The notes below the pieces were generated by a model that worked only from the letters and a program-made list of their open reading frames with translations, was not told where the DNA came from and did not search any database. From Pseudoflavonifractor sp. An184 (GTDB lineage: Bacteria; Bacillota; Clostridia; Oscillospirales; Oscillospiraceae): a stretch of 53,056 nucleotides of DNA. Shown one piece after another: positions 30,110-39,762 of the stretch; the first letter of the stretch is position 1; every line of letters begins with the position of its first letter. A program made the translations under genes and the position numbers. The stretch lies in contig NZ_NFKI01000023.1 in assembly GCF_002160305.1 (NCBI RefSeq), forward strand, positions 1 to 53,056, read 5' to 3'.

Positions 30110-31846
30110 TCATTCCAAGATTTCAATATAGTCCAGGCTCTCAAACGGCATGGACAGGTCAGCCTGGGCATAAGTCAGGCCGGGGCGGTGGACGTAGGGC
30201 GCGGCTCCGCCGTCCTCCGTCAGCTTGATGTTTGGATGTTTCAGAATGTCGTACTTTTTGTCCATGACGGGCCGCTCACCCCGGATAAACAGCAGGGCAT
30301 AGTCATTGTCCAGGGTCCGCACCTCGTCGGGGGTCATCAGCTCCCGGCCAGTCTGCTGATAGCTGACGGAGCTGGAGCCGTGGGACCCTCTGGACACGCT
30401 GCGGTTGCGGGTGTCCAGGGTCTCCTTGCCCAGAAGCTCGGAAATATATTTATGGGTGGATTGCTCGTTCCCGCCGAGATACACCAGCGTGTCGGCGTTG
30501 CCCAAAAGCCCCTCCCAATCATCTTTGAACAGGGCCTTGAGGGCGGAGATATTTTGGAGCACGATGGTGGACATGATATTTCGGGAACGCATAGTGGCTT
30601 GGAGTTTTCCAAAGTCATCCGGCAGGGAGACATTGCAGAACTCGTCCATCATCAGACGGACAGGGACGGGCAAGGCTCCTTGGTGTACCTTGTCGGCCTG
30701 ATAGTATAGGGCCTGAAAGGCACAGGTGTAGAGCATGCCTACTAAATAGTTAAATGTGCCGTCATTGTCTGGGATAATAGCAAACACGGCCTGCTTGCGC
30801 TCCCCCATGAGCCCCAGTTCCATATCGTCCTGTGAGGTGATACGGGTGATCTGAGGCAGGATGAAGGCTGAGAGCCGGACAGCGGCGGAGATCAGGATGG
30901 ACTTGGCCGTCTTGCCGGCCGCCTGCTTAAAAATTTTATACTCCCGCACGGCCACGTGGTCCGGTTCCTCTTCCTCCAGGGCTTCAAAGAGCATATCCAA
31001 GGGGGACTGAAAATCATCGTCGTCCTCCCTGGCCCCGCCGTTTTCGATCATATACATGACCATCTCAAAGTTCTGCTCCTCTGGCGGAGCCTCATGGAGC
31101 AGGTAGAGGATCAGGGCGGTGTCCAGGGCAATTTCGGACTTCTCCCAGAAGGGGTCGCTGTTGGAGGCGTTTTTGGGCGTGGTATTTTTAATGAGATTAT
31201 TCACCAGCTTCATAGCGTCCTTATCGTCCTTCAGATAGGGAAAGGGATTAAATGCGTCGGAGCGGCCTGTGTCGATCAGGTCAAAGACCTTGATAACATA
31301 GCCCCGTTCCAGAAGCAGTGGGGCCACGGCCCGCATGGTCTCCCCCTTGGGGTCCGTGACCAGGAAGCTGCAATTTGCCTGCATAAGGTTCGGCTTGACA
31401 AAAAAGCGGGTCTTGCCCGCGCCGGAGCCGCCGATGACAATTTGCAGGAGGTTGCGCCGGTGAATCTTCCCATTGAGCCCCATGCGGACATTTTGGGTCA
31501 GGATGGTGTTCTGGAAGGGGTCCTTATCCCGGTACTTGGCGTTGAGCTGCTTCGGGTTGCCCCATTTGGCGGAGCCGTGTTCCTCACCGGGCCTCCGGTT
31601 TTCTCTGGTGGAGAGGTACAGGACCACGGTGAAGCCATACACCAGCAGGGCCGCCAGCATAAATTTCAGGGTGTACTCTGTCCAATGGATGGCAAAGGGC
31701 CGTCCCAGCAATTCACTGAAACGACCCATCAGATCAAAAACGGTCATGCCCTCCTCATAGCCGGAAGCCAGGAGCGCCGCCAGATAGAGGACCGGCAGGG
31801 CGAGTACCGCCCACAGGACCGGGCTCGCGGTGTTGTTCTTGTGCAT
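30110..31846 (-). CDS. VirD4/TraG-type coupling protein
   Basis: 578 residues. Two N-terminal transmembrane helices (about 11-30 and 60-80) are followed by a motor domain with Walker A GGSGAGKTRFFVKP near residue 140, VTDPKGE, the VirD4-family NPFPYL segment and Walker B RLMMDEFCNV near 400, plus STIVLQNISALK. It binds the relaxase-DNA complex and hands it to the channel, using ATP. It matches the VirD4-like proteins of Clostridium difficile-type ICEs in length and order. GAGGAGG precedes the ATG at 31846. It ends 13 nt before the Maff2 start. Confidence 0.95.
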   Translation of the reverse strand: MHKNNTASPVLWAVLALPVLYLAALLASGYEEGMTVFDLMGRFSELLGRPFAIHWTEYTLKFMLAALLVYGFTVVLYLSTRENRRPGEEHGSAKWGNPKQLNAKYRDKDPFQNTILTQNVRMGLNGKIHRRNLLQIVIGGSGAGKTRFFVKPNLMQANCSFLVTDPKGETMRAVAPLLLERGYVIKVFDLIDTGRSDAFNPFPYLKDDKDAMKLVNNLIKNTTPKNASNSDPFWEKSEIALDTALILYLLHEAPPEEQNFEMVMYMIENGGAREDDDDFQSPLDMLFEALEEEEPDHVAVREYKIFKQAAGKTAKSILISAAVRLSAFILPQITRITSQDDMELGLMGERKQAVFAIIPDNDGTFNYLVGMLYTCAFQALYYQADKVHQGALPVPVRLMMDEFCNVSLPDDFGKLQATMRSRNIMSTIVLQNISALKALFKDDWEGLLGNADTLVYLGGNEQSTHKYISELLGKETLDTRNRSVSRGSHGSSSVSYQQTGRELMTPDEVRTLDNDYALLFIRGERPVMDKKYDILKHPNIKLTEDGGAAPYVHRPGLTYAQADLSMPFESLDYIEILE

Positions 31847-31858
31847 GGAGCTACCTCC

Positions 31859-32776
31859 TCACCGTCCCGGCATGGGCGGCTGTCTACGCTTGGCCGGGTG
31901 ATGTTCCGGGGCCTGTACCCCTAGAGCTTGAAAGATAGCCACCCGATTTCGGGCGCACTCCTCCGCCGTGGCTCCGCTCTGGGTGATGGCGGCGGTGTCC
32001 AGATGGAGCACAGTGCTGTCAGTCCCGCGGATGATCCGGCCGAAGGAGCACCCGTCCAGGGCGGCCCCCAGGAAGTCCAGCCGCTTCACGGTGCAGTCTA
32101 TTATATTGCACCGGCGCAGGTGGGTATTGGTCAGGGAGAGAGATTGCAGGTCGCAGTCCCGAAAATGGGTGCAGGAGAGAAAGGAATTGGGAAACTGGAC
32201 GTTACGGAGCAGGCAGGAATGAAATTCACAGTCGTACAGGCTGGCGTCCCGTACATCTACTTCCACTAGGCGGCAGACGTTGAACTTGCAGGACCGGAAG
32301 ATAGAATCCGCGCAGAGGGCCCCGTCCGGCATGCAGTAGAGAGTCACATGGTCAAAATAGGCGTCCCGGAAAAAGCCGATGGGAAACCCGGCCTGGGCCG
32401 CCTGGTCATAAATCGTTTGATCTACGATTTTGAGGGACTGTCCAGGGCCGGCATCGAAGGTCTTGTAGGGAAAGCGGTCCTCAGAGGGGCCCTTGTCATA
32501 CGCCTGGGTGAGCAGGGCCTTTTGTGTCTGAAAGGCTTGGATGGATTGACGGAGTGCCTCCACCTTTTCGGCATAGGCTCCGTTTTCCACCCTTGCAGTC
32601 CATTCCAGCATTGGCTCCAGGGGTAAATCGTTCCGGCCTTGGATATGGTCGTTGATATTCCGCAGATAGCGGGCCCGTCTGTGCCCGTTGTATTGGATGG
32701 GGTAAACGACCTCCAACAGGTCAACGATTTTCCTGCTGATCTCATGGCCGCTTAAAACGGCTTGATAGTCTGGCAT
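31859..32776 (-). CDS. Pentapeptide-repeat-like protein next to the coupling protein
   Basis: 305 residues. The N-terminal half is helical. From about residue 165 a series of five-residue steps (ADSIFRSCKFNVCRLVEVDV, SLYDCEFHSCLLRNVQF, THFRDCDLQSLSLTNTHL, LDFLGAALDGCSF) gives a right-handed quadrilateral helix as in pentapeptide-repeat proteins, here unusually rich in Cys. Such folds bind proteins or mimic DNA (gyrase protection by Qnr/MfpA), but the actual target is unknown. It begins with AAGGAG 7 nt before the ATG at 32776, 28 nt past R5, and ends 12 nt before the VirD4 start, so it is part of the transfer operon. Confidence 0.75.
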   Translation of the reverse strand: MPDYQAVLSGHEISRKIVDLLEVVYPIQYNGHRRARYLRNINDHIQGRNDLPLEPMLEWTARVENGAYAEKVEALRQSIQAFQTQKALLTQAYDKGPSEDRFPYKTFDAGPGQSLKIVDQTIYDQAAQAGFPIGFFRDAYFDHVTLYCMPDGALCADSIFRSCKFNVCRLVEVDVRDASLYDCEFHSCLLRNVQFPNSFLSCTHFRDCDLQSLSLTNTHLRRCNIIDCTVKRLDFLGAALDGCSFGRIIRGTDSTVLHLDTAAITQSGATAEECARNRVAIFQALGVQAPEHHPAKRRQPPMPGR

Positions 32777-32804
32777 ACGTTTCTCCTTCCAAAAGGGAGC
32801 GCCG

Positions 32805-32831
32805 AAACTCCCCTCAAGTTGAGGGAAGTTT
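32805..32831. repeat. ICE hairpin repeat R5
   Basis: AAACTCCCCTCAA / TTGAGGGAAGTTT around one G. It lies between the Cna-B protein (stop 32852) and the pentapeptide-like gene, 28 nt ahead of the latter's start. Confidence 0.95.
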
Positions 32832-32851
32832 CGACGCTTCGGGATTTTAGT

Positions 32852-35800
32852 TTAATAGCCTGTTCTGGGAAGGGGCTCCGGCTTGCCGTACACCGTTGTG
32901 ACCCAACGAGTTACTGCCTGAACCCACTGGCCGTTGTAGACGCCGCCCACATCGGCCACATTGACAAAGGAACTTCCTGCTGCCAGGCCATTGATGGCGG
33001 TACAGTGGACCACGGGGGCCTCCACTTGGGCAAAACCAGCTGGGGCCTGGCCGAATACGAACATGATCTCAGTCACGCGCTCATTGGCGGCAAGGCCCAG
33101 GGCCACGGAGGATGCGGCCAAAGTGTAGTTCTGGCTGGTGGAGAGGTTATCCGCCAGCGTGCGGTAGTCCCCGGTCCCGTTGACCTTGTAGACGATCTTA
33201 TAGGTGCCGGGGAAGTTGTAGGTGCCCGTCACCACCTGCTCCAGCCGGACCTGGGCGGGCAGGGTATCGCGCCAGTAAAAACTGTCAAGGCGGACGTTGG
33301 AGGTGTTAGCGATCCCGGAGAAGGTGTAGCGCACCGGCTGGCCGCTGACAACCTCCTTGGGCCCTGTTTTGGAGATGGACACGCCGGTGGACAGGCTCTT
33401 GTTTGTTACCTCAAAGCGGAGGATCTGGCCCTCGTACTCCAAGTAGGCCGTCAGAACCTCTTCATTGACGCCGTAGTGGTCCGGGCTCTTGACCTCCCGG
33501 ATAGTATAGCGGGAGAGGGGGAGCTGCTTGGACACGGCCAGACCCCGGCTGTCGGAACGAATGGTGTCCACCGCGTTCCCGGCCTTGTCGTAGATTTCAA
33601 ACACGGCCCCCTCCAGGAGGGTGCCCGCAGGCAGGCCGGTGGTGGGGTTATAGTCAGCGGACCGCTTGATGATCTGGATTTGCCCGGTGATGGGGGTATT
33701 TTCCCACTCCACCAGCGTGGTCTCCCCAGCCTTGACATAAACAGTTCGGAGTTGGGTGTCCGGGATATAGCCCTCGTTTTCCAGTTCGCGCAGATAGTAT
33801 CTGCCGCTCTCCGTCAGGCCCTCGAACCAGGCGTAACCCCGGTCATCGGTGGTCTGCTGGTCGATGGGGTTGTGGCTGCTGTCGTGCAGGATGAAGGACA
33901 CGCCGGGGATACCATCACCGTCCGCGGTGGAAATTTTGTGGAGCAGAATACCGGAGATGGGCGCGTTGGTCACGGTGAGGGGGGTGGTCCTGTTTTTCTC
34001 CACGGTAAAGTAGACGGGCGTGGGGTCCAGCCGGAATGTGTCCGGGCAGTCGGTCTCCACGGCGTAGTAATTGCCGGCCTCAAGAGAAATATAGACCTTA
34101 CCGTTTCGCCCGGTGGTCACGGTGTCCACCAGGGCGTCATCCGACACCCGGCGAATTTCAAAGGTAACGTCCGGAATCGTCTCAGACTTGTCCGCCTCGC
34201 TCACCTTTGTCAACTCTGCACCGCCCACGGCATCGTTATAAAAACGGAGCGTCTGGGTGTCGTTGGGGTTGATGGTGACGGTCTGGCTCTGGCTGTCCGG
34301 GTCGATGGTATAGCCCTCCACGCTCTCCAGTTCCGTCACGATGACGGTGCCGGTGAGCCCGGACAGGGTGATCTTCCCTGTGGAATCGGTGTAATAGAGG
34401 CCATTGGAGGACAGTGTGCCTCCGGCGGCGTCCACATACTGTCCGTTGGCGTATTTGACCTCGAATTTGACGCCCTCCAGCGGGACGGTGCTCGTGCCAT
34501 TCCGCCCCCACTTCTCAATCACCAGATTACCCAAGGGCTGGTTGCGGAACTCCACCGTGACGGTCTGGCCCTCTTTCACCTGAACAGTCTGGGGGGTATT
34601 GTCCAGCAGGTAGCCGGGCTTTGCCCTGGTCTCTTTGATGACCAGCGTGGTGCCCGGCTCCACGCCTTCCACCAGGAAAGAACCGGCGGAGTCCGTCACA
34701 AACTTGCCGTTGGCGTCGCCCACCACGGCCCCGTCCGCCGTGGTCACAAAAAACTCCACATCGCTCAGGGGGCTGTTATCGCTGGCCGACACCTTCTTGA
34801 CTAAAACGGCCCCCTTGGGCGCGTTGCCAAAATAGAGGGTTACAATGTCCTGGTCCTCGCCGGAGATGTAGAAGGACTGAGGCGCGCTGTCGATAACGTG
34901 AGCCCCGTCGCTCTCCAACTCCTCGCAAATGTAATAGCCCGCTTTGAGGCCGGTGACGGTGAAGGAGCCGTTCTCCGAAGTCACATAGGTCCCGATGACC
35001 GTGCCGCCGGTGCCGGAGGTGCTGCCGCCTAGGTAGCTGAGCTGGAAACGGCAGTTGGGAAGGGCAGCCCCCGTCACACTGTCCCGTTTATACACCACCA
35101 ACGCCGACAGGGGGGTATTTTCAAACAGAAATGTATGGCCCTTCCCGGCCTGCACGAACGCCTCCTGGGTGTCGCTGTCCTTGATGGAGAATCCGGCGGG
35201 CGGTTCCAGTTCCTTCACCCGGAACCAGCCGTCCCGCAGGCCGTTGTCCGGACCGGTCAGTTCAATGCGGCCGTTCTCGTCTGTCGTGAACACGCCCAAG
35301 TCGTTGTATTCGCCGGTCTCCGTGTCGTTGCTGGCATACCAGACTTGGAAACGAACATTGCTTAGCCGCTCATGGGTGATAGAATTTTCCTTGATGATCT
35401 CGATGGTGGGCGCCTTATGATTTTCAAAATAGGCGGTGTGGTCCCGGTTGGGATAGAGGGTGACGAGCTGGGGCTCCGCGTCCATCAAATAAGGGGACGG
35501 CACCGACTTTTCGGAGATTTCGTACACGCCGGGTAGTAAATTCTCCAAAACGGCCTTTCCATCCGGCCCAGTCTTGATCTCGTCCACGCTGTGTCCGTCT
35601 GCCGCTTCCACAAGAAAGACGGTATCTGCAATCGGAGCGCCGCTGTCGGCGTCCCGTTTCACTACCGTCAAATTGGGCCGGCGGTCATTTTCCAGGTCAA
35701 TGGTGCTGTCCCTGCCGGGGAAAAGCTGGATGTGGTGCTCCCGGGCGTCCAAAATGTGATCCGACACCGTGGCGGTTTCCACCAGGGAATAGGAGCCGGG

Positions 35801-38800
35801 CTCCAGCCCCTCCCAGGTGATGGTCCCGTCCGGCCCAGTGGTGCGGTCCAGGTAGTGTCCACCGTCCTCCACCTTGGCCAGGCGAAAGGTGACGCCCGCC
35901 AGGGGGGTGCCGTCCGAGCTGGTCTTGGTGAGGGTGAGGGAGGGCAGCTTGCTGTTGGTGAACACAAATTCCGCATTTTCGTTGGGGTCCAGGTGGATGA
36001 TCCGCTGGGCGTCATCAATCACATAGCCCGGACACTCCAGTTCTGTCACCACATAAGCACCCACAGGGAGCTTGCTGAGGTCAATGGTCCCATCCTCCGA
36101 GGTCGTATATTCCTCGGGGCCCCAGGAGCCGTCCACCGCTTCAATCCGGAAACGGGCGTTGGCGATTGGTTTGGAGAGGTCGGCGCTGTCCACCTTCGTC
36201 AAATGGATTCCCGGCTTCAGGTCGTTAAAGAAAACCAGCTCCTTGATGCCATCCCCAGCCTTCAGCTCCAACTCTTGGGGTGTTGTGATGGTAATGTGAG
36301 CATCGTCGCTCTGCTTCTCCTCCACCCGGTAAGTACCCGGCTGACAGTCGGTGAGCAGGATTTCACCTGAGCTGTCCGTCTCATAATCGCCCAGGTACTC
36401 GCCGTCTCTCCAGATACTGAATATAATGTCACTTAACAGTTCCTTGCTCGTCCGGTCATACTTGGTGATCCGCAGGCCGGGCAGCTCCTGGTTGATAAAA
36501 TAGGCTGTAGAAGTCTCGCCGGATACCACCGTGGCGGTCTTTACCGTCTCCACATCGGCCTGCCAGCCGGGGATGCCGGAGATCTCCCGCACCTCGTAGC
36601 CGCCGGGGGCCAGTTCCGTAAACTCAATGGAGCCGTCCGGCCCAGTCTGGCCGGACTGGGTCTCCCCAGTCTCCAGATTCTTGATTTGGATGGTTACACC
36701 CTCCAGCAGCTCGCCGGTGTCGCTGTACTTCTCCACCCGAAGATTGCCGTATGGCTTGTTGGTGAAGGTCAGCTCGGCCATCTGCCCCGCTGTCACATTG
36801 ACGTGCTGGGTGCTGTTTTCCCCTTTCAAGTACCATTTCGGCGGGGTGAGCTCCTCCACGGTGAAGTGGCCGGTCTGGTTCAGCTGGACAGTCACCGTTC
36901 CGTCCGAGCCAGTGGTATAGGTACTGCCCACAGTGGAGCCGTCCGGAGCAGTGATTTTGAACACGGCCCCCTCCAGGCCCAGGGTCGTCCCTTCCTCCAG
37001 CTTGGTGATTTTGATGCTGGTGCCGGGGCCTGGGTCGGGTTCAGGTTCAGGTTCCGGGGCCGGGTCGGGATCAGGGTCCGGCTCATCCGGCGTGTCATGC
37101 TCAAAGTTAAAAGGGCTAAAAATATGGAGTCCAAAACTCCGCTGCTCGGAGAAAATTGTATCTCGGATGGGGCGGGCATACTGAATGGTATCCACATAGC
37201 TGTCGCACTCGGCAAAGCCGTTGGTGGAAACCAGTTCCTCCCCGGTGGGGGTGCCATTCTCGTCCAGAGGATACTCCAGGAACTGCTCCTTGGCCTGGCG
37301 CATCCACTGGGCCATGTTGACGGTGGTGGAGGACTGGTCCCAGATCAGGTTATACTGCTGGGACGCCTCGTTGTTGTAGAGAGAGTAGGCCATCATGTCC
37401 CGCAGAGTATAGGCCCGGCGGCCGCCGTCCGGGTCCCGGAGGATCATGCCGGTCTCCACAATGATCCGGTACTTGGTCCGCAGATTGCCGTCCTTGTCCT
37501 TGACATATTCAGACCACTTCTCCATGGCCTCATCTTCACTCCAGCCGGGGTTGGAGCCGCCGGAGTGGTTGTCAGTCTCGGTCAGGCGGCCCAGGAGATA
37601 CAGGAAGGCGTCGTTGGCCTCATACACCTGATACAGGTTTCCGGGGGTGACGGACTGGGCGTCGGTGCCCCACATGGAGGTATAGTCCCCGTTGAGCCAG
37701 CCAGTGGACCAGGAATCGGAGTTCAGGTGGAACATCTGCTCCTTCTGCTCGTTGGTAATTCCGGTTTCCGACTGGAACTCATCGGCGGTGGTTACCCACC
37801 GCTGGTTGTAACCTACCGTGGCGTCATAGGAGTAAACGCCATTGCTCACCGAGGAACCGGCCATAAGCTGGGGAGCGTTGGCGCCCATGGCGTTATAGTG
37901 CATAGCGCTGGAGTTGTACCAGGTGACGTCGCTGCGGCACTGGTCCGCGGACCAGCCGTTGCTCCATACTACGTTCAGGGGCGTGCCCACCACATGCCAG
38001 GTATTCCAGTCCATGGTATTCAGGTCGGTGACCACGCCGCCCGGAAATTCCACCAGGGTGAAGCGCAAAAATGTCCGCTCCGGGTCGATGGCCCAGGCCA
38101 CGTTGGAGGTGTGGGGCTTCTGTCCGCCGGGGCTGCCGGGGTTGTAAGCGCCCACGTCTCCGGTGGGTGTGACATTGGACGGAGCACGGTTGGGCTTGGA
38201 AGTCTGGGGTGCGAACATCCCCAGTGTGAAGCTTGGGTCCGCACTGTAAACCGTAGAAATTTCATAGGGCACCTGGTAGGCGGAAATGCCGCTGTCCGCC
38301 GGAGCGCTCTCCGTCCACTTTTCATATTTTCGGTAGGTCTCCCCGTCCAGGCTGTATGTTTTCAAGCTGGCGGGGTCGCCTGTGGCCCGGCTGACGGTCA
38401 CAGTCTGACCCTCCATGCGAACCAGTAGGGTCTCTCCGCCTTCCATAGCCTCCTCCTGGAGCTGGGCCAGGCGTTCCGCCTCCCCGTAGGGACAGGGGAT
38501 GACATACTCAAATCGGGTCAGACGGGAGTTAAATATTTTCTCCGCGTCCTCCCGGACATAGGCGATGCTGGGGATCAGGTCGGGCAGGTTGACCAGGATG
38601 CCGTCCTTGTCCACCCAGCCGGTGTCCTCCAGAGTGCCGCCGGTCCAGCCGCCCTCGGAATAACCGATCTTCAGGCGGCTGTCTCCATCTTCCAGCAGGG
38701 CAAAGGGCTCTCCGGCTGGGATCTCTGCCTCCTGGGTGGTCCCAGCCTGGCTGGAGTAGACAGTCATGGGCTCCTCCCCGCCGTTCCAGGCGGTGGTTCC

Positions 38801-38977
38801 GGCCGGGGCCAGTTCAAAGTTTCCCGTGGGGGCATAGGCCGCTTCTGCCTGCGTTTTTGCCGCAGGCTCGGGCACCTCTGCCGCTAAACCGTTGACTGGC
38901 AGCATCCCCGCCGCCATGACCAGGGCCATGAGACCGGAGACCGTCCGTTTCCAGTGGTGTTTCAGGTGTTTCAACAT
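32852..38977 (-). CDS. Giant Cna-B/SpaA-type surface adhesin ending in LPRTGY
   Basis: 2041 residues. An N-terminal signal peptide (about 1-35, with WKRTVSGLMALVMAAGMLP) is followed by an N-terminal adhesive region to about 625, an Asp/Glu/Pro-rich linker (about 629-650), then about thirteen Cna-B (SpaA prealbumin-like) repeats from about 652 to 1869, each starting like LRVEKYSDTGELLEGVTIQI and ending near a turn with FTN or FEN, and a last DUF11-like domain. Such repeats often form internal isopeptide bonds and stiff stalks. The sorting motif LPRTG is followed only by Tyr and the stop, with no hydrophobic tail or charge. AAAGGAGG precedes the ATG at 38977. The sortase gene lies directly upstream in the operon. 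Confidence 0.92.
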   Translation of the reverse strand: MLKHLKHHWKRTVSGLMALVMAAGMLPVNGLAAEVPEPAAKTQAEAAYAPTGNFELAPAGTTAWNGGEEPMTVYSSQAGTTQEAEIPAGEPFALLEDGDSRLKIGYSEGGWTGGTLEDTGWVDKDGILVNLPDLIPSIAYVREDAEKIFNSRLTRFEYVIPCPYGEAERLAQLQEEAMEGGETLLVRMEGQTVTVSRATGDPASLKTYSLDGETYRKYEKWTESAPADSGISAYQVPYEISTVYSADPSFTLGMFAPQTSKPNRAPSNVTPTGDVGAYNPGSPGGQKPHTSNVAWAIDPERTFLRFTLVEFPGGVVTDLNTMDWNTWHVVGTPLNVVWSNGWSADQCRSDVTWYNSSAMHYNAMGANAPQLMAGSSVSNGVYSYDATVGYNQRWVTTADEFQSETGITNEQKEQMFHLNSDSWSTGWLNGDYTSMWGTDAQSVTPGNLYQVYEANDAFLYLLGRLTETDNHSGGSNPGWSEDEAMEKWSEYVKDKDGNLRTKYRIIVETGMILRDPDGGRRAYTLRDMMAYSLYNNEASQQYNLIWDQSSTTVNMAQWMRQAKEQFLEYPLDENGTPTGEELVSTNGFAECDSYVDTIQYARPIRDTIFSEQRSFGLHIFSPFNFEHDTPDEPDPDPDPAPEPEPEPDPGPGTSIKITKLEEGTTLGLEGAVFKITAPDGSTVGSTYTTGSDGTVTVQLNQTGHFTVEELTPPKWYLKGENSTQHVNVTAGQMAELTFTNKPYGNLRVEKYSDTGELLEGVTIQIKNLETGETQSGQTGPDGSIEFTELAPGGYEVREISGIPGWQADVETVKTATVVSGETSTAYFINQELPGLRITKYDRTSKELLSDIIFSIWRDGEYLGDYETDSSGEILLTDCQPGTYRVEEKQSDDAHITITTPQELELKAGDGIKELVFFNDLKPGIHLTKVDSADLSKPIANARFRIEAVDGSWGPEEYTTSEDGTIDLSKLPVGAYVVTELECPGYVIDDAQRIIHLDPNENAEFVFTNSKLPSLTLTKTSSDGTPLAGVTFRLAKVEDGGHYLDRTTGPDGTITWEGLEPGSYSLVETATVSDHILDAREHHIQLFPGRDSTIDLENDRRPNLTVVKRDADSGAPIADTVFLVEAADGHSVDEIKTGPDGKAVLENLLPGVYEISEKSVPSPYLMDAEPQLVTLYPNRDHTAYFENHKAPTIEIIKENSITHERLSNVRFQVWYASNDTETGEYNDLGVFTTDENGRIELTGPDNGLRDGWFRVKELEPPAGFSIKDSDTQEAFVQAGKGHTFLFENTPLSALVVYKRDSVTGAALPNCRFQLSYLGGSTSGTGGTVIGTYVTSENGSFTVTGLKAGYYICEELESDGAHVIDSAPQSFYISGEDQDIVTLYFGNAPKGAVLVKKVSASDNSPLSDVEFFVTTADGAVVGDANGKFVTDSAGSFLVEGVEPGTTLVIKETRAKPGYLLDNTPQTVQVKEGQTVTVEFRNQPLGNLVIEKWGRNGTSTVPLEGVKFEVKYANGQYVDAAGGTLSSNGLYYTDSTGKITLSGLTGTVIVTELESVEGYTIDPDSQSQTVTINPNDTQTLRFYNDAVGGAELTKVSEADKSETIPDVTFEIRRVSDDALVDTVTTGRNGKVYISLEAGNYYAVETDCPDTFRLDPTPVYFTVEKNRTTPLTVTNAPISGILLHKISTADGDGIPGVSFILHDSSHNPIDQQTTDDRGYAWFEGLTESGRYYLRELENEGYIPDTQLRTVYVKAGETTLVEWENTPITGQIQIIKRSADYNPTTGLPAGTLLEGAVFEIYDKAGNAVDTIRSDSRGLAVSKQLPLSRYTIREVKSPDHYGVNEEVLTAYLEYEGQILRFEVTNKSLSTGVSISKTGPKEVVSGQPVRYTFSGIANTSNVRLDSFYWRDTLPAQVRLEQVVTGTYNFPGTYKIVYKVNGTGDYRTLADNLSTSQNYTLAASSVALGLAANERVTEIMFVFGQAPAGFAQVEAPVVHCTAINGLAAGSSFVNVADVGGVYNGQWVQAVTRWVTTVYGKPEPLPRTGY

Positions 38978-38994
38978 GTAAATTCTTCCTCCTT

Positions 38995-39762
38995 TCAGAC
39001 TTCTACCGCCTGCACCTGCCAGCGGTAGGCACGCTGGTCCCGGACGCAGGTGAACAGAGTCAGGCGGTTGTCCGTGGTGGCGGCAATGCCGCTGGTGTCG
39101 GTCTCCAGCACCTTTTCCACCGACACTACCTCATAAGTCCGCGTCCCCAGCTTGGTGGTCCAGGTAATGGTATCCCCTGGGTCCAAAGTGTGCAGGTCAC
39201 CAAAGTCATCCCGGACGCCCCGGTTGTGTCCGGCGATACACACATTTCCATCCCATATACTGGTATCTTTGAAGTGCCCAGCACCTTTCATCAGGGTAGA
39301 GCTGTCGGTGCCCTGGTACACCTTCACGGACAAATCAATAGAGGGGATTTTCAGCGTGCCCAGGTAACCGCCGGAGTAGTAGAGGTCGCTGGTCACGTCC
39401 GTCCATCCTGTGGAGGTGGTTCCGGTCCATCCGGAGCCCGTATCTACGGTAGGATAGGTAACGACCCCTACTTGGGAGACCAGACCGCCGCCGTCCAGAG
39501 CACCGGGCACCAGATTGGGGGTCAGGGCTGTTCCGGAGCCGGGCAGATAGCTGGTAGGCGTGCCGAAACCGGGTGGGACCAGGGCCACGTTCTTGCTCCG
39601 GTCCACGTTGGGGTCCTCCCACTCATAGATGGTATCGTCGCTGGTGGGCCGGGCGAACAGGTAATCGTCTGGAGCATCCATGGTGTACTCCAGGGCCCCA
39701 ACGGGGGTAATGCAGGCCGCCGCCAGCAAAACGGCCGTCAGGCAAAGGGCTTTCCATTTCAT
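38995..39762 (-). CDS. Sortase family transpeptidase
   Basis: 255 residues. An N-terminal signal anchor (ALCLTAVLLAAACITPVGA) is followed by a Gly/Ser/Thr-rich linker and the sortase beta-barrel with LKIPSIDLSVKVYQGTD, GHFKDTSIWDGNVCIAGHNRG (catalytic His near 176) and RLTLFTCVRDQRAYRW (catalytic Cys near 239 and Arg near 247). It cleaves an LPxTG-like signal and joins the protein to a wall or pilin amine. It lies 17 nt upstream of the Cna-B adhesin gene, its likely substrate. AAGGAG precedes the ATG at 39762, which overlaps the previous gene's stop. Class B or D cannot be settled here. Confidence 0.93.
   Translation of the reverse strand: MKWKALCLTAVLLAAACITPVGALEYTMDAPDDYLFARPTSDDTIYEWEDPNVDRSKNVALVPPGFGTPTSYLPGSGTALTPNLVPGALDGGGLVSQVGVVTYPTVDTGSGWTGTTSTGWTDVTSDLYYSGGYLGTLKIPSIDLSVKVYQGTDSSTLMKGAGHFKDTSIWDGNVCIAGHNRGVRDDFGDLHTLDPGDTITWTTKLGTRTYEVVSVEKVLETDTSGIAATTDNRLTLFTCVRDQRAYRWQVQAVEV

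Noticed and set aside
36686-38428. Long plus-strand open frames opposite the Cna-B adhesin
   Set aside because: These follow the GC-rich codon pattern of the adhesin, have no ribosome sites and no domain resemblance.
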